64,000 bases of DNA from Flammeovirga kamogawensis. GTDB lineage: Bacteria; Bacteroidota; Bacteroidia; Cytophagales; Flammeovirgaceae. Of the stretch, positions 42,673 through 52,972 are shown one piece after another. The notes under the pieces are model-generated. The model was not told the origin of the DNA, did no database searches, and worked only from the letters and a program-made list of their open reading frames with translations. Location: contig NZ_CP076128.1 in assembly GCF_018736065.1 (NCBI RefSeq), positions 3,511,501 through 3,575,500 on the forward strand. Direction: 5' to 3'. Positions within the stretch are counted from its first letter, which is position 1. The number at the start of each line of letters is the position of its first letter. The position numbers and the translations under genes are program-made.

Positions 42673-43446
42673 CTATAATTGATTTAAAAAACCAGTTAAT
42701 GGCGAACTCGCTTCTGCAGTAATTCTTGGTTGAGCAATTTGTGCTAAATAAGCTTTTCGTCCTGCTTCTACAGCTTGTCCAAATGCTTCTCCCATTGCAA
42801 CAGGATCTCCGGCAACAGCAATAGCAGTGTTTACTAATACAGCATCAGCACCTAATTCCATTGCATGTGCAGCATGAGAAGGGCTTCCAATGCCCGCATC
42901 AACAACAACAGGAACATTACTTTGTTCAATTATTATTTCTAAAAAGTCTAACGTTCTTAATCCTTTATTACTTCCAATTGGAGCACCTAAAGGCATTACG
43001 GCTGCACAACCTACTTCTTCTAAACGTTTGCATAAAACAGGGTCAGCATGTATATAAGGCAATACTACAAAGCCTTGCTTTACCATTTCTTCGGCAGCTT
43101 TTAGAGTTTCGATTGGGTCAGGCATTAAATACTTTGGATCTGGATGAATTTCTAATTTAACCCAGTTTGTACCTAAAGCTTCTCTTGCTAATTGAGCCGC
43201 AAATACTGCTTCTTTAGCAGTTCTTGCTCCAGATGTATTTGGTAATAAATTTATCTGTGGATGCTGTAAATGTTTTAATACATCATCTTCAGGGTTGTCA
43301 ATATCTACTCTTTTTAGTGCAACAGTTACCAATTCTGATCTTGATGCTACTAATGCATTTTCCATTAACTCATTCGACATAAATTTGCCAGTACCTGTAA
43401 AAAGGCGTGAGTTAAAAGTTTTATCTGCTATTGTTAATTGATCCAT
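42673..43446 (-). CDS. thiG: Thiazole synthase
   Basis: This 257-residue TIM-barrel enzyme contains [38 protein letters not shown] (holding the Schiff-base lysine region), [14 protein letters not shown] and [12 protein letters not shown], all signature ThiG segments. It condenses deoxyxylulose phosphate, iminoacetate and ThiS-thiocarboxylate into the thiazole phosphate. It lies 40 bp downstream of thiE and 2 bp before thiH, consistent with a ThiG-ThiH complex. Confidence 0.97.
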   Translation of the reverse strand: MDQLTIADKTFNSRLFTGTGKFMSNELMENALVASRSELVTVALKRVDIDNPEDDVLKHLQHPQINLLPNTSGARTAKEAVFAAQLAREALGTNWVKLEIHPDPKYLMPDPIETLKAAEEMVKQGFVVLPYIHADPVLCKRLEEVGCAAVMPLGAPIGSNKGLRTLDFLEIIIEQSNVPVVVDAGIGSPSHAAHAMELGADAVLVNTAIAVAGDPVAMGEAFGQAVEAGRKAYLAQIAQPRITAEASSPLTGFLNQL

Positions 43447-43486
43447 TTGGATTTTCGTTTTCTTATTAAAATAATCTAACCCTAAG

Positions 43487-44125
43487 TTAAATTGTAGATT
43501 GATGCTGAAGTTCTTGTTCTAATGCTAAAACTACTTTATCAGGATGTTCTGCATTGGCAATTAATCCAGATACTGCAATTCCATAAATACCTGTAGCTAG
43601 AATGCTTTCAACATCTTTTGTTTCTATACCTCCAATTGCAATAATTGGTGTATCAATGCCTCTTTTTTTACATTCATCTAACAAAGATAGATAACCTTCT
43701 AAGCCCAAAATAGGACTAAGCTTTTTCTTTGTTTGTGTAAAACGGAAAGGTCCTAAACCAATATAATCTACTCCAAATTCATACAAACGCTGAATATCTT
43801 CGATTGTATTTGCTGTGCCTCCAACAATTTTTCCTTCTCCAAGAATTGCTCTTGCTTCAGAAGGTAAAATGTCTTCTTTTCCAACATGAACACCATCTGC
43901 ATTTACAGCTTTGGCAACATCAGGTCTGTCATTTATTAGAAGAATGGCATTGTGTAAATCTGTAATTACTTTGGCTTTTTTGGCTAAAGCGATATATTCT
44001 TCCGTTTCGATATTTTTAGCTCTTAGCTGAATCCATCGGCAACCAGCTTCACATGCTTCTTGAATGTGAAGTAAATGGTTTTTATCTTTTTTCTCCGTAG
44101 AGATATAGTGTAGTTTACTAATCAT
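43487..44125 (-). CDS. thiE: Thiamine phosphate synthase
   Basis: From ATG 44125 this encodes 212 residues starting MISKLHYIS. Signature parts are [32 protein letters not shown] (pyrophosphate/Mg2+ site), GGTANT and [15 protein letters not shown]. It joins the pyrimidine and thiazole moieties into thiamine phosphate. The frame is open to an ATG at 44146 (MFLHQKAM...), overlapping thiD by 29 nt; the later start, overlapping by 8 nt, better fits the family. The overlap implies translational coupling with thiD. Confidence 0.93.
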   Translation of the reverse strand: MISKLHYISTEKKDKNHLLHIQEACEAGCRWIQLRAKNIETEEYIALAKKAKVITDLHNAILLINDRPDVAKAVNADGVHVGKEDILPSEARAILGEGKIVGGTANTIEDIQRLYEFGVDYIGLGPFRFTQTKKKLSPILGLEGYLSLLDECKKRGIDTPIIAIGGIETKDVESILATGIYGIAVSGLIANAEHPDKVVLALEQELQHQSTI

Positions 44126-44885
44126 GGCTTTTTGATGTAAAAACATGCTGACCTAATTTACTCGGGTCGCTTGCCAAGTAATCTTCAATATAATTTTTGC
44201 CTAACCTACAGGCTTCTTCAATAGATTTACCATGTGCTAGATAACTCCCGATAGCAGAAGATAGAACACAACCAGAACCGTGTTTATCAAATACCTGCAT
44301 TGATCTCCCAATAATTTTAGTGATTTGCCCTTTGTATATCAAAAAGTCATTTCCTTTTTCAGTAGGATGATGGCCTCCTTTAAGTAGAACATGAGTTGAT
44401 TTACTCATATTTTCTGCTTCTTCGAGTGGATCATTTGATGAAAGTTGTTGCATTTCTTTCCAATTAGGAGTAATAATGTCAACTTTTTCAATCACTCTAG
44501 CCAGTCCTTTGATAGTACTTTCATCATGAAAGTCATACCCAGCACTTGCACTTAAAACAGGATCTAAAACTACCTTACACATTGGGTTGAATCCTTTTAT
44601 TAAGTCTATCCAATCAGACATTAATTTAAAGTTTTCAATCACACCAATTTTTAGAACGCTAATAGGATATTTTTCTATTATAGGCAGTAATTGTGCTGTA
44701 ACTACATCTGCACTTATCCAATTTAGTCCTATAAATTCATCAGCGGTTTGATAGGTTAGTGCTGTACAAATACCTAAACCTTGAACGTCTAATGCTTCAA
44801 AAGTTTTAATATCCGAAAGTACACCTGCTCCCCCAGAAGGATCAAAACCAGCTAATGTTAAGGCGAAAGGACGATTGTTTTCCAT
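44118..44885 (-). CDS. thiD: Hydroxymethylpyrimidine (phosphate) kinase
   Basis: This 255-residue ribokinase-fold enzyme has GFDPSGGAGVLSDIKTFEALDVQGLG at the substrate end (about residues 13-38), KIGVIEN, LDPVLSASAGYD, NWKEMQQLS and the ATP-site VFDKHGSGCVLSSAI with an anion-hole GSGC (about 218-221). It phosphorylates HMP and HMP-P to HMP-PP. It overlaps the end of the tenI/thiE2-type gene by 28 nt and the beginning of thiE, part of a tightly coupled operon. Confidence 0.94.
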   Translation of the reverse strand: MENNRPFALTLAGFDPSGGAGVLSDIKTFEALDVQGLGICTALTYQTADEFIGLNWISADVVTAQLLPIIEKYPISVLKIGVIENFKLMSDWIDLIKGFNPMCKVVLDPVLSASAGYDFHDESTIKGLARVIEKVDIITPNWKEMQQLSSNDPLEEAENMSKSTHVLLKGGHHPTEKGNDFLIYKGQITKIIGRSMQVFDKHGSGCVLSSAIGSYLAHGKSIEEACRLGKNYIEDYLASDPSKLGQHVFTSKSHD

Positions 44886-45478
44886 GATGTTTGTAGTTTC
44901 TCTGCTTTTAATTTGATGTTAGACAACGATGTCTCCCATAAATATCCTAAAATTGCAGCCCCTTTAAAAGAAGATCTATCTAGTTGTAATAATGATTTAT
45001 CGGTTATTCCACCTAAAGCCACTATTTGATGTAACTCGAAACGTTCCTTTTTCATTCTTTCTAAAAGCATAGTGTTTGATTTATACTTCTTTTTGGAAGT
45101 ACTATCAAACACAGGGCTTAAAAATAAGTAGTCAAATGCGGTCGGAATTTGAGGGATTTCATCCATCTGATGTACAGAAGAACTTAATCGAAGTCCTTTA
45201 CTTTTCCATTGCTCTAGATTCTTCAATTTAGTAGCTTGTCGCATCGACTCTTTAAAATGAATACCACCAACATTAAATTGATAGGTTAAATCAAAATGTT
45301 GGTTTAAGGTGAGTTTTTTATGGTAGATGATAGGAATAACATTTAGTAAAGTAGAAATTTCTTCTTTTGTTGCATTCGGCTTTCTGATGTGGATAATGTC
45401 AATACCATTGTCCAACCAAAAACAGATTAACTGTGCTTCATCAGTAAAAAAATCTTCTTTTGTTATTCCTATCAACAT
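44858..45478 (-). CDS. TenI/ThiE-like paralogue
   Basis: This 206-residue protein is a second thiamine-phosphate-synthase-like barrel: ITKEDFFTDEAQ, DIIHIRKPNAT, GIHFKES, DYLFLSPVFDSTSKKKYK and VALGGI follow the ThiE order. The NDR-type pyrophosphate site is replaced by LNQHFDL, so it may not catalyse coupling. TenI proteins with this loss aromatise the thiazole in Bacillus; that role is a reasonable guess. It is placed between thiC (5-bp gap) and thiD (28-nt overlap). Confidence 0.85.
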   Translation of the reverse strand: MLIGITKEDFFTDEAQLICFWLDNGIDIIHIRKPNATKEEISTLLNVIPIIYHKKLTLNQHFDLTYQFNVGGIHFKESMRQATKLKNLEQWKSKGLRLSSSVHQMDEIPQIPTAFDYLFLSPVFDSTSKKKYKSNTMLLERMKKERFELHQIVALGGITDKSLLQLDRSSFKGAAILGYLWETSLSNIKLKAEKLQTSWKTIVLSP

Positions 45479-45483
45479 AATTT

Positions 45484-47349
<1,866 letters not shown>

Positions 47350-47510
47350 TTATATTGCCGTTAGAATATTAGTTTTTAGACACAAGTATTTACTCGTGTG
47401 CTATTGTTTTATATGTTATACACAGCACTTTTTAATATAGATGTGTAGAAATAAGAGAGTATTAAAAAATAGCCCAATAGTTCCTCTATAAAAAATGATG
47501 TGCGAATAAA

Positions 47511-47717
47511 TTATCCTCCTTGTGCAGGAGCAACAATTGTAATACTATTGTTTTCTAGAATTGCGTGAATATCCCATTTGTCTTGAGGTATAATTTCATC
47601 ATCAATAGCTACGGCAACAGTGCCTCTAGCTACAGAAATGTTCATATAGTCAAGAAGTTGTGCTAAAGAAAAAGCACTTGGTAATGTGATAGACTTATTG
47701 TTTACAGTGATGTTCAT
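47511..47717 (-). CDS. thiS: Sulfur carrier protein ThiS
   Basis: This 68-residue ubiquitin-like protein ends in APAQGG; the Gly-Gly tail is adenylated and thiocarboxylated before giving sulfur to ThiG. MNITVNNKSITLP and VAVAIDDEIIPQDKWD match the family. It is the first gene after the riboswitch aptamer, 86 bp downstream of it. A 182-bp gap separates it from thiC. Confidence 0.94.
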   Translation of the reverse strand: MNITVNNKSITLPSAFSLAQLLDYMNISVARGTVAVAIDDEIIPQDKWDIHAILENNSITIVAPAQGG

Positions 47718-47803
47718 TTCAATAATTTTGAAAATAAAAAAATCAATACAATCAATAAACCTTAGGAGGGTGTTGCACAGAATTGTACAACGGGTAGAAA
47801 TGG

Positions 47804-47881
47804 ACTTTTCCCTTCGTCGGTACTAACCGCATCAGGTTCAGAGGGTATTTCTCAGTTCGATTTAACGAACACCCCTAAAGT
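47804..47881 (-). ncRNA. TPP riboswitch (THI element) aptamer
   Basis: On the minus strand the RNA contains the invariant parts in order: an ACTTT P1 arm (47881-47877), GGGGTG, CTGAGA, ATACCC, GAACCTGAT, the TAGTACCG-CGAAGGGA part, and the closing AAAGT arm (47808-47804). The 78-nt length fits a compact TPP aptamer. It precedes thiS and controls the whole thiamine operon by sensing thiamine diphosphate. Downstream lies an 8-bp hairpin (GTTGTACA / TGTGCAAC) but no U-run terminator, so control may be through translation or an alternative pairing. Confidence 0.95.
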
Positions 47882-47893
47882 AATTTAGATGCC

Positions 47894-47924
47894 CAAAAGT
47901 AATAAAAATATGTCGAGATACAAA
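47894..47924 (-). promoter_or_regulatory. Thiamine operon promoter (TTTG-N19-TACTTTTG)
   Basis: The minus strand has -33 TTTG (47924-47921), 19 bp spacing and -7 TACTTTTG (47901-47894), matching the Bacteroidota consensus fully. The predicted start falls a few bases before the riboswitch P1 arm. It is the best promoter in the window. Confidence 0.72.
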
Positions 47925-48009
47925 TGTAATTAATATGATATGAATGAAAATCAAATAGAAAAAGCATTTTTAATTTAATGATTTACTATTCATTGAAAGT
48001 GAATTTATC

Positions 48010-48017
48010 TAATTTTG
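48010..48017 (+). promoter_or_regulatory. Candidate -7 element (TAATTTTG) for miaE
   Basis: TAATTTTG fits TAnnTTTG and lies 38 bp before the ATG at 48056. It lies inside a longer open frame that starts at 47978, arguing for the later start. A TTG 14 bp upstream is too close for a canonical -33. Confidence 0.42.
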
Positions 48018-48055
48018 CATTCGGAAAATCATCAAGTAATCATATTCTAATAACA

Positions 48056-48670
48056 ATGTCTGAAGAATACAAAGGGCAGGGGCATATGCTTCATCTTAAA
48101 TTACCTACAGACCCACGTTGGGTAAATATGGTAGAAGAAAACAATATTGAAGAAATATTAGTAGATCATGCTTATTGTGAACAAAAAGCAGCAACAGCAA
48201 GTATGTCTATTATAGTAAACTACCCAGAATTAGACGAGGTGGTTGATACACTAATGCCAATTGTTGCGGAGGAATGGGAACACTTTGAGAGAGTTGTAAA
48301 ACAATTACGTAAACGGGGCTTATCATTAGGTAGAATGAGAAAGGACGAATATGTAAATGCAATTGTAAAATTTGCTCGTAAAGGGGGCTCTAGAATTGAT
48401 CAACTAATAGATAAATTGTTGGTAAGTGCTTTGATTGAAGCAAGGTCTTGCGAACGTTTTAAATTACTTTGGAAAGGTCTTGATGATAAAGAGTTAAAAG
48501 ATTTTTATTATGAGTTGATGATTTCTGAAGCAGGACATTATGTTACCTTTATTGATTTAGCAAGGAAATTTAAATCAAGAGAAGAAGTTGATACGCGATG
48601 GCAGGAATTTCTAAAATTCGAAGCGGAATTATTAAAAACATTAGATGTTCGAGGAGATCGAATGCATTAA
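48056..48670 (+). CDS. miaE: tRNA-(ms2io6A37) hydroxylase MiaE-like
   Basis: From ATG 48056 this encodes 204 residues. It is a ferritin-like diiron protein with iron-ligand motifs on helices: HAYCEQKAA, EEWEHFERV (ExxH), ARSCERF and SEAGHYV (ExxH). MiaE hydroxylates the isopentenyl side chain of the modified adenosine at position 37 of tRNAs reading UNN codons. A frame start at 47978 would add 26 residues but has no counterpart in the family and overlaps a promoter-like box. It diverges from the thiamine operon. Confidence 0.9.
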   Translation: MSEEYKGQGHMLHLKLPTDPRWVNMVEENNIEEILVDHAYCEQKAATASMSIIVNYPELDEVVDTLMPIVAEEWEHFERVVKQLRKRGLSLGRMRKDEYVNAIVKFARKGGSRIDQLIDKLLVSALIEARSCERFKLLWKGLDDKELKDFYYELMISEAGHYVTFIDLARKFKSREEVDTRWQEFLKFEAELLKTLDVRGDRMH

Positions 48671-48705
48671 GAAAGAAACTATAAGTAATCGCATAATTAT
48701 TTGAT

Positions 48706-48713
48706 TAACTTTG
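48706..48713 (+). promoter_or_regulatory. Candidate -7 element (TAACTTTG) for pabB
   Basis: TAACTTTG fits TAnnTTTG and ends only 7 bp before ATG 48721. If used, the RNA starts at or next to that ATG, or translation starts at the later ATG 48754. No -33 element is evident. Confidence 0.45.
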
Positions 48714-48720
48714 TACTGTG

Positions 48721-50034
48721 ATGTTTACCGAGGAAATAGAAGAAGTAACAACAATGCACTTTCAATTAGAAGATTTAGCTTCTTTTCGTTTAAAAGCTTG
48801 GGCTTGGGGTAAGAAAGAAGAATACTGTACTTATTTGTACGATCATGATATAGATTATCCAAAGGGTGGTTTTCGTCACTTACTTGCTGTGGGTGCTAAA
48901 AAAGTATGCCCAATGGAAGATGGTTACTCTTTTGAAAGTGTTCAGAAGTTTCATAAACAACACAATACTTGGTTATTCGGACATTGGGGGTATGATCTCA
49001 AGAATGAGGTAGAATTACTATGTTCTGATCATCAAGATGGTATTGACCTACCCGATGCGTTTTTTTATATTCCTAAAACACTATTTATTTTTGGAGAAAA
49101 TGAGGTTGAGATTCAATCTGAAAATGATATTGAATTAATATATCAAGAAGTTTTAACTACTCCGCTACCAGTAGCTTCAACAAATGGGTGGGGAGGAAGA
49201 GTATCTCCAAAAATTTCTCATGCCACTTATATTGATACAGTACAACGTATTCAAGAGCATATTGTAGAAGGTGATGTTTACGAAGTAAATATCTGTATGG
49301 AGTTTTTAGCGAATGAGGCAGATGTAGACCCATTTGATTTATACCTCCGACTTTCTCATTTATCTCCAGCCCCTTTTTCTGCTTTTCATAGAGTAAAAGA
49401 TAAATTTGTAACGTGTTCTTCTCCAGAGCGCTTTATGAAGAAAGAAGGTAATAAAGTAACTTCTCAACCTATTAAAGGTACAATAAAAAGAGGTGCATCA
49501 GCAGAGGAAGATGAATTACTGAAAGAACAACTTCAGAATGATGAAAAAGAGGTTGCAGAGAACATGATGATTGTTGATCTTGTAAGAAATGATTTAGCGA
49601 GAACATGTAAAGCTGGTACTATTAAAGTTCCTGAAATTTTTGGTATATACGGTTTTAGGTCAGTTTTTCAGATGATTTCTACTATTGAAGGAGAAATCAA
49701 AGAAGGAATTCCATTTACTGAAGTAATAAAGAAAGCTTTTCCGATGGGAAGCATGACAGGTGCTCCAAAAGTAATGGCAATGGCATTAATAGAAATGTAC
49801 GAACGCTCTAAAAGAGGTTTATATTCTGGTGCTATTGGTTATATCACTCCTGAGGGAAATTTTGATTTTAATGTTGTGATTAGAAGTGCTCTTTACAATG
49901 CTACAGATAACTATTTATCATTTCAAATAGGAAGTGCTATTACTATAGATTCAGAAGCAGAAAAAGAATATCAAGAATGTTTGTTGAAGGCAAAAGGAAT
50001 GCTTGATGCTTTAAATGCTAAAATTGTATTCTAA
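48721..50034 (+). CDS. pabB: Aminodeoxychorismate synthase component I
   Basis: This 437-residue protein belongs to the chorismate-utilising (anthranilate synthase I / PabB) family. The conserved C-terminal domain (about 175-435) has DVYEVNICMEFLANEA, CSSPERFMKKEG, QPIKGTIKRG (with the family lysine), DLVRNDLARTCKAG, MGSMTGAPKVMAM, GLYSGAIGYITPEGNFDFNVVIRS and IGSAITIDSEAEKEYQE. It makes aminodeoxychorismate for folate synthesis; PabA is not adjacent. A GTG at 48718 directly precedes the ATG, and ATG 48754 is a further possible start. The stop overlaps the convergent TauE gene by 4 nt. Confidence 0.9.
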   Translation: MFTEEIEEVTTMHFQLEDLASFRLKAWAWGKKEEYCTYLYDHDIDYPKGGFRHLLAVGAKKVCPMEDGYSFESVQKFHKQHNTWLFGHWGYDLKNEVELLCSDHQDGIDLPDAFFYIPKTLFIFGENEVEIQSENDIELIYQEVLTTPLPVASTNGWGGRVSPKISHATYIDTVQRIQEHIVEGDVYEVNICMEFLANEADVDPFDLYLRLSHLSPAPFSAFHRVKDKFVTCSSPERFMKKEGNKVTSQPIKGTIKRGASAEEDELLKEQLQNDEKEVAENMMIVDLVRNDLARTCKAGTIKVPEIFGIYGFRSVFQMISTIEGEIKEGIPFTEVIKKAFPMGSMTGAPKVMAMALIEMYERSKRGLYSGAIGYITPEGNFDFNVVIRSALYNATDNYLSFQIGSAITIDSEAEKEYQECLLKAKGMLDALNAKIVF

Positions 50035-50792
50035 TAAAAAAGATCAAATAGAATTTTTATTAAAAAAACAGAAAGAGTAACATTAAAGAAGATTTTTACT
50101 TTTTTACTATCCACTTTCATGGCAATCCCTGCACCAATCCAACTTCCTAAAATAGCACCTAAAATACCTATACAGGCATAAATCCAATCAATTCTACCTA
50201 AATAAGTGAAATAAGCAAATGCAGTTAAGGAAGATACAACAGCTATTGTTTTAGAAAATGCTACAGACTCCATCACTTTCATGGGAGTTAGATAGGAAAA
50301 TAGAAAGAATGAAATTACGCCTGTTCCAGGGCCAAAAAAACCATTGTAAAACCCGATCATAATTATTGTCAGGTATATTAATAGAAGTGGAGTTTTAGCT
50401 TTATTCTCTTCTTTTTTGGGATATCTTTTCTTTAAAAATTCCATACAGAATAAAGAAAGTATAATAAACAAAAGGAGATACAACATCCATTGTGTATTTA
50501 AATATCTACTACATTCTGCTCCACCAATAGCAGCAAACAATGAAATAAAGCAAGATGTGATTAAAAGCTTATCAAAATTAATTATACCACTTTTTATATA
50601 TCTAATAGTGGCAGTTAAGTTTCCTGTAGTTAAAACAGCCTTATTGGTTCCTAATAATAAATATTCAGGTAAACCGAGTGATATCAAAACAGGTAAGGAT
50701 AACATGCCACCCCCACCAGATATTGCAGTGATAACGGATGAAAATATGCATACTAAAAACCAAATTATATATTTTATTATAGGTTCTTCCAA
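50031..50792 (-). CDS. TauE/SafE family membrane permease
   Basis: This 253-residue protein has about eight hydrophobic segments and the paired family motifs: SGGGGMLSLPVLISLGLPEYLLLGTNKAV near the N-terminus (about residues 25-53) and GFYNGFFGPGTGVISFFLFSYL in the second half (about 147-168). TauE/SafE proteins are thought to export sulfite, sulfonates or small organic anions. The gene is alone, and its stop overlaps that of pabB by 4 nt, so their transcripts must meet. No co-encoded substrate clue exists. Confidence 0.92.
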   Translation of the reverse strand: MEEPIIKYIIWFLVCIFSSVITAISGGGGMLSLPVLISLGLPEYLLLGTNKAVLTTGNLTATIRYIKSGIINFDKLLITSCFISLFAAIGGAECSRYLNTQWMLYLLLFIILSLFCMEFLKKRYPKKEENKAKTPLLLIYLTIIMIGFYNGFFGPGTGVISFFLFSYLTPMKVMESVAFSKTIAVVSSLTAFAYFTYLGRIDWIYACIGILGAILGSWIGAGIAMKVDSKKVKIFFNVTLSVFLIKILFDLFY

Positions 50793-50922
50793 TGGAGTTA
50801 TTTCTTATGAATAGTAAAACTACAAGTTATGCATAAGATTAGTAATGAATGACTTAATGTTTCTAAAAATTTATAACTTGGGATTGACATACTTCTGAAC
50901 TATCTTAAAATTTGACTAAAAA

Positions 50923-51921
50923 ATGAAGCTAGAAATAACAAACACCTATTTAAAAGGAAGAATTTTTTGGGGACAAAAGTATTTTAAAAATATACTTTAT
51001 AATTCTCTAAAAGTGTTTTTACCTGCTTTTGTATTTTCATCATTATTATTAGTAGCAAAAATAAACGTAAGTATACTTCTATTGATTGCATCCCCTGTAG
51101 TATTAACCTCTGTATTTATTGGGTTATGTTTTCTTCTTTATGGATCATCCACAATTTATTGCGATGAAGATACCTTTAGATTAAAAATGTTATCAGGACA
51201 TTCAATAGAATTACCTATTAGTAAAATAGCTCAGTTCTATTTAAAGAAAGATATTGCTCGTTCAACTTTACTTGGGAAGCCTTTTGTAACACTTTATTTA
51301 AGAACAAAAGAGGATAATGATATACGTTGTTTTGGTAGGCACTCCTTACCATCAGAAGAAGGACGTAGGTTAGAAGAACATATAGAACAATTTATAGGAA
51401 TTGAAGATCATTATATTCATGGAGAATACCATGAAAGGGGAATCCAAAAAGATTTTTTTACAGCAAAAAAATCTATTGAAATAAATACCTCAGAAGAAAC
51501 AATAACATTAAATACAGAGGAGTATTTGATAGAACGAAAATTTCAGTATGAATGGAATAAAGGAAGAATTGATCATGCACTTTGGGCAACAAATGGAACA
51601 GACGATGTCAAAATTTATGTCGTAAATGACCAGTATTACCTTGAAAAGAGTATCAATTTTTCAAAATTACTAGCCCCATATATTAAAAATAATTGTATTG
51701 ATTTAGATGAAATTCCTTTAACTCTAATGTATGAAGATATGTCATTTGTAAAAGCAACTTCCGACAAGGGTAAATTTTTTAAAAGAGATTTTGAAAAAGA
51801 AGAAGTTAATGTTGAGCATATTATGTTTTTAGCATCAACCGATTACCTTAGAATCTGCAAATACGGTAAAATTAATATTGAAATCACTCACGGTAAACTA
51901 GCATTTCAAAATGAATATTAG
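50923..51921 (+). CDS. Membrane protein of unknown function, pair member 1
   Basis: This 332-residue protein has two adjacent hydrophobic segments at about residues 30-48 and 50-72, then a soluble region. The soluble part opens with IYCDEDTFRLKMLSGHSIELPISKIAQFYL, like a pleckstrin-homology-type beta sandwich used in small membrane proteins, and later has LNTEEYLIERKFQYEWNKGRIDHALWAT. No recognised catalytic motif is seen. A remote similarity of this last part to DUF4178 is possible but not claimed. It overlaps the next gene, a likely paralogue, by 11 nt, which suggests co-translation. Confidence 0.72.
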   Translation: MKLEITNTYLKGRIFWGQKYFKNILYNSLKVFLPAFVFSSLLLVAKINVSILLLIASPVVLTSVFIGLCFLLYGSSTIYCDEDTFRLKMLSGHSIELPISKIAQFYLKKDIARSTLLGKPFVTLYLRTKEDNDIRCFGRHSLPSEEGRRLEEHIEQFIGIEDHYIHGEYHERGIQKDFFTAKKSIEINTSEETITLNTEEYLIERKFQYEWNKGRIDHALWATNGTDDVKIYVVNDQYYLEKSINFSKLLAPYIKNNCIDLDEIPLTLMYEDMSFVKATSDKGKFFKRDFEKEEVNVEHIMFLASTDYLRICKYGKINIEITHGKLAFQNEY

Positions 51922-52972
51922 AGAAACAAGAAGAGGGGGGACGATCTTAAATGTTCAAGCATTTTTGGCTCCTTCAATTTGTCAAGATTTTAAAAGGAAA
52001 TTATATTTTATACACTTAGGAATTTGGGCGGTATTATTATTATTTTCTTTGGTGTATTTAGTAATTCCTGCCGTTTCTATTATTCTAATAGGCATAATAG
52101 CCTTCGATTTTTTTAAAATTTATAAGTTGGGGGATAAAGAGGTTAGTATCCAATTTTATATACTTGGAGAGACTTTAATGGTACGTAATCATGATGCTAA
52201 TCCAGACATAACTTATGTCGAAGATTTTAAAGTAGATGATATTGAACAATTCTTTATCAAAAAAACTGGTGAAGATAAATATGGTTTTTTTGCCATTGTA
52301 GGCAGAAGACAAAGAGTTTCAAAACAGATTCTTGAGTTTTCTTCGGAGCGTCTTCATGAAATCCACGATCTTAAAGTAATTATTCATGAGAAGTTAGACG
52401 TTGATGTACATGAGTTAGAGGGGGAGTACGAAGGATATTCAAAAAAGGAGATCGCAGAACCTAAAAGAAATAGACAATATTTTAAATTGTTTAATCAAGA
52501 TATTAAAGATATAAGGCAACGTGGAGTGATTACATTACAAGGCGATGATTATCAAATTCATTCAATATCACAGATTGATTGGGAAAATGGATTTAGTAGT
52601 TTAAAGTTTGCTTTAGATGAAGAGAGTTCCCTTTTCTATTATTCTTCTGTGTCTAAAATGTACCTGATTAAAGAACAAAATATACATTATTTATTCGACC
52701 TTAATATGTATCATTTAGCAGATGATTTATCTAATATTGAGAATAAGTTAGAGGTAGATGGAGTCGAGTATTATTTATGTGCGATCAATCAAGGTAAATA
52801 CTTTTCTGAATCGGCTTTAGAAGATGAAGGAGTTTATCAATTGCTTTTTGAAAATGATGAGCAAGAGAAGTTTTTGAGGTTTATTATTATCAACAATACT
52901 ATTAAAGTGTATAAAGGAGAACGAATATTACTACATCAATTACAAAGTATACTACCTCAAGTATCTTTTTAA
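51911..52972 (+). CDS. Membrane protein of unknown function, pair member 2
   Basis: This 353-residue protein repeats the layout of its upstream neighbour: two hydrophobic segments (about residues 33-52 and 54-73), a beta-rich block with YVEDFKVDDIEQFFI and FAIVGRRQRVSKQILEF, then a region with LQGDDYQIHSISQIDWENGFSSLKFAL. The related segments HGEYHERG (first) and EGEYEGYS (second) lie at equivalent places. The start ATG lies inside the previous gene, 11 nt before its end. The stop overlaps the convergent SLC13-type gene by 4 nt. Function unknown; a two-subunit complex is an inference. Confidence 0.72.
   Translation: MNIRETRRGGTILNVQAFLAPSICQDFKRKLYFIHLGIWAVLLLFSLVYLVIPAVSIILIGIIAFDFFKIYKLGDKEVSIQFYILGETLMVRNHDANPDITYVEDFKVDDIEQFFIKKTGEDKYGFFAIVGRRQRVSKQILEFSSERLHEIHDLKVIIHEKLDVDVHELEGEYEGYSKKEIAEPKRNRQYFKLFNQDIKDIRQRGVITLQGDDYQIHSISQIDWENGFSSLKFALDEESSLFYYSSVSKMYLIKEQNIHYLFDLNMYHLADDLSNIENKLEVDGVEYYLCAINQGKYFSESALEDEGVYQLLFENDEQEKFLRFIIINNTIKVYKGERILLHQLQSILPQVSF

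Noticed and set aside
47750-47803. Intrinsic terminator after the TPP aptamer
   Set aside because: The hairpin GTTGTACA/TGTGCAAC is present but no U-run follows it, so a classical transcription terminator is not supported.
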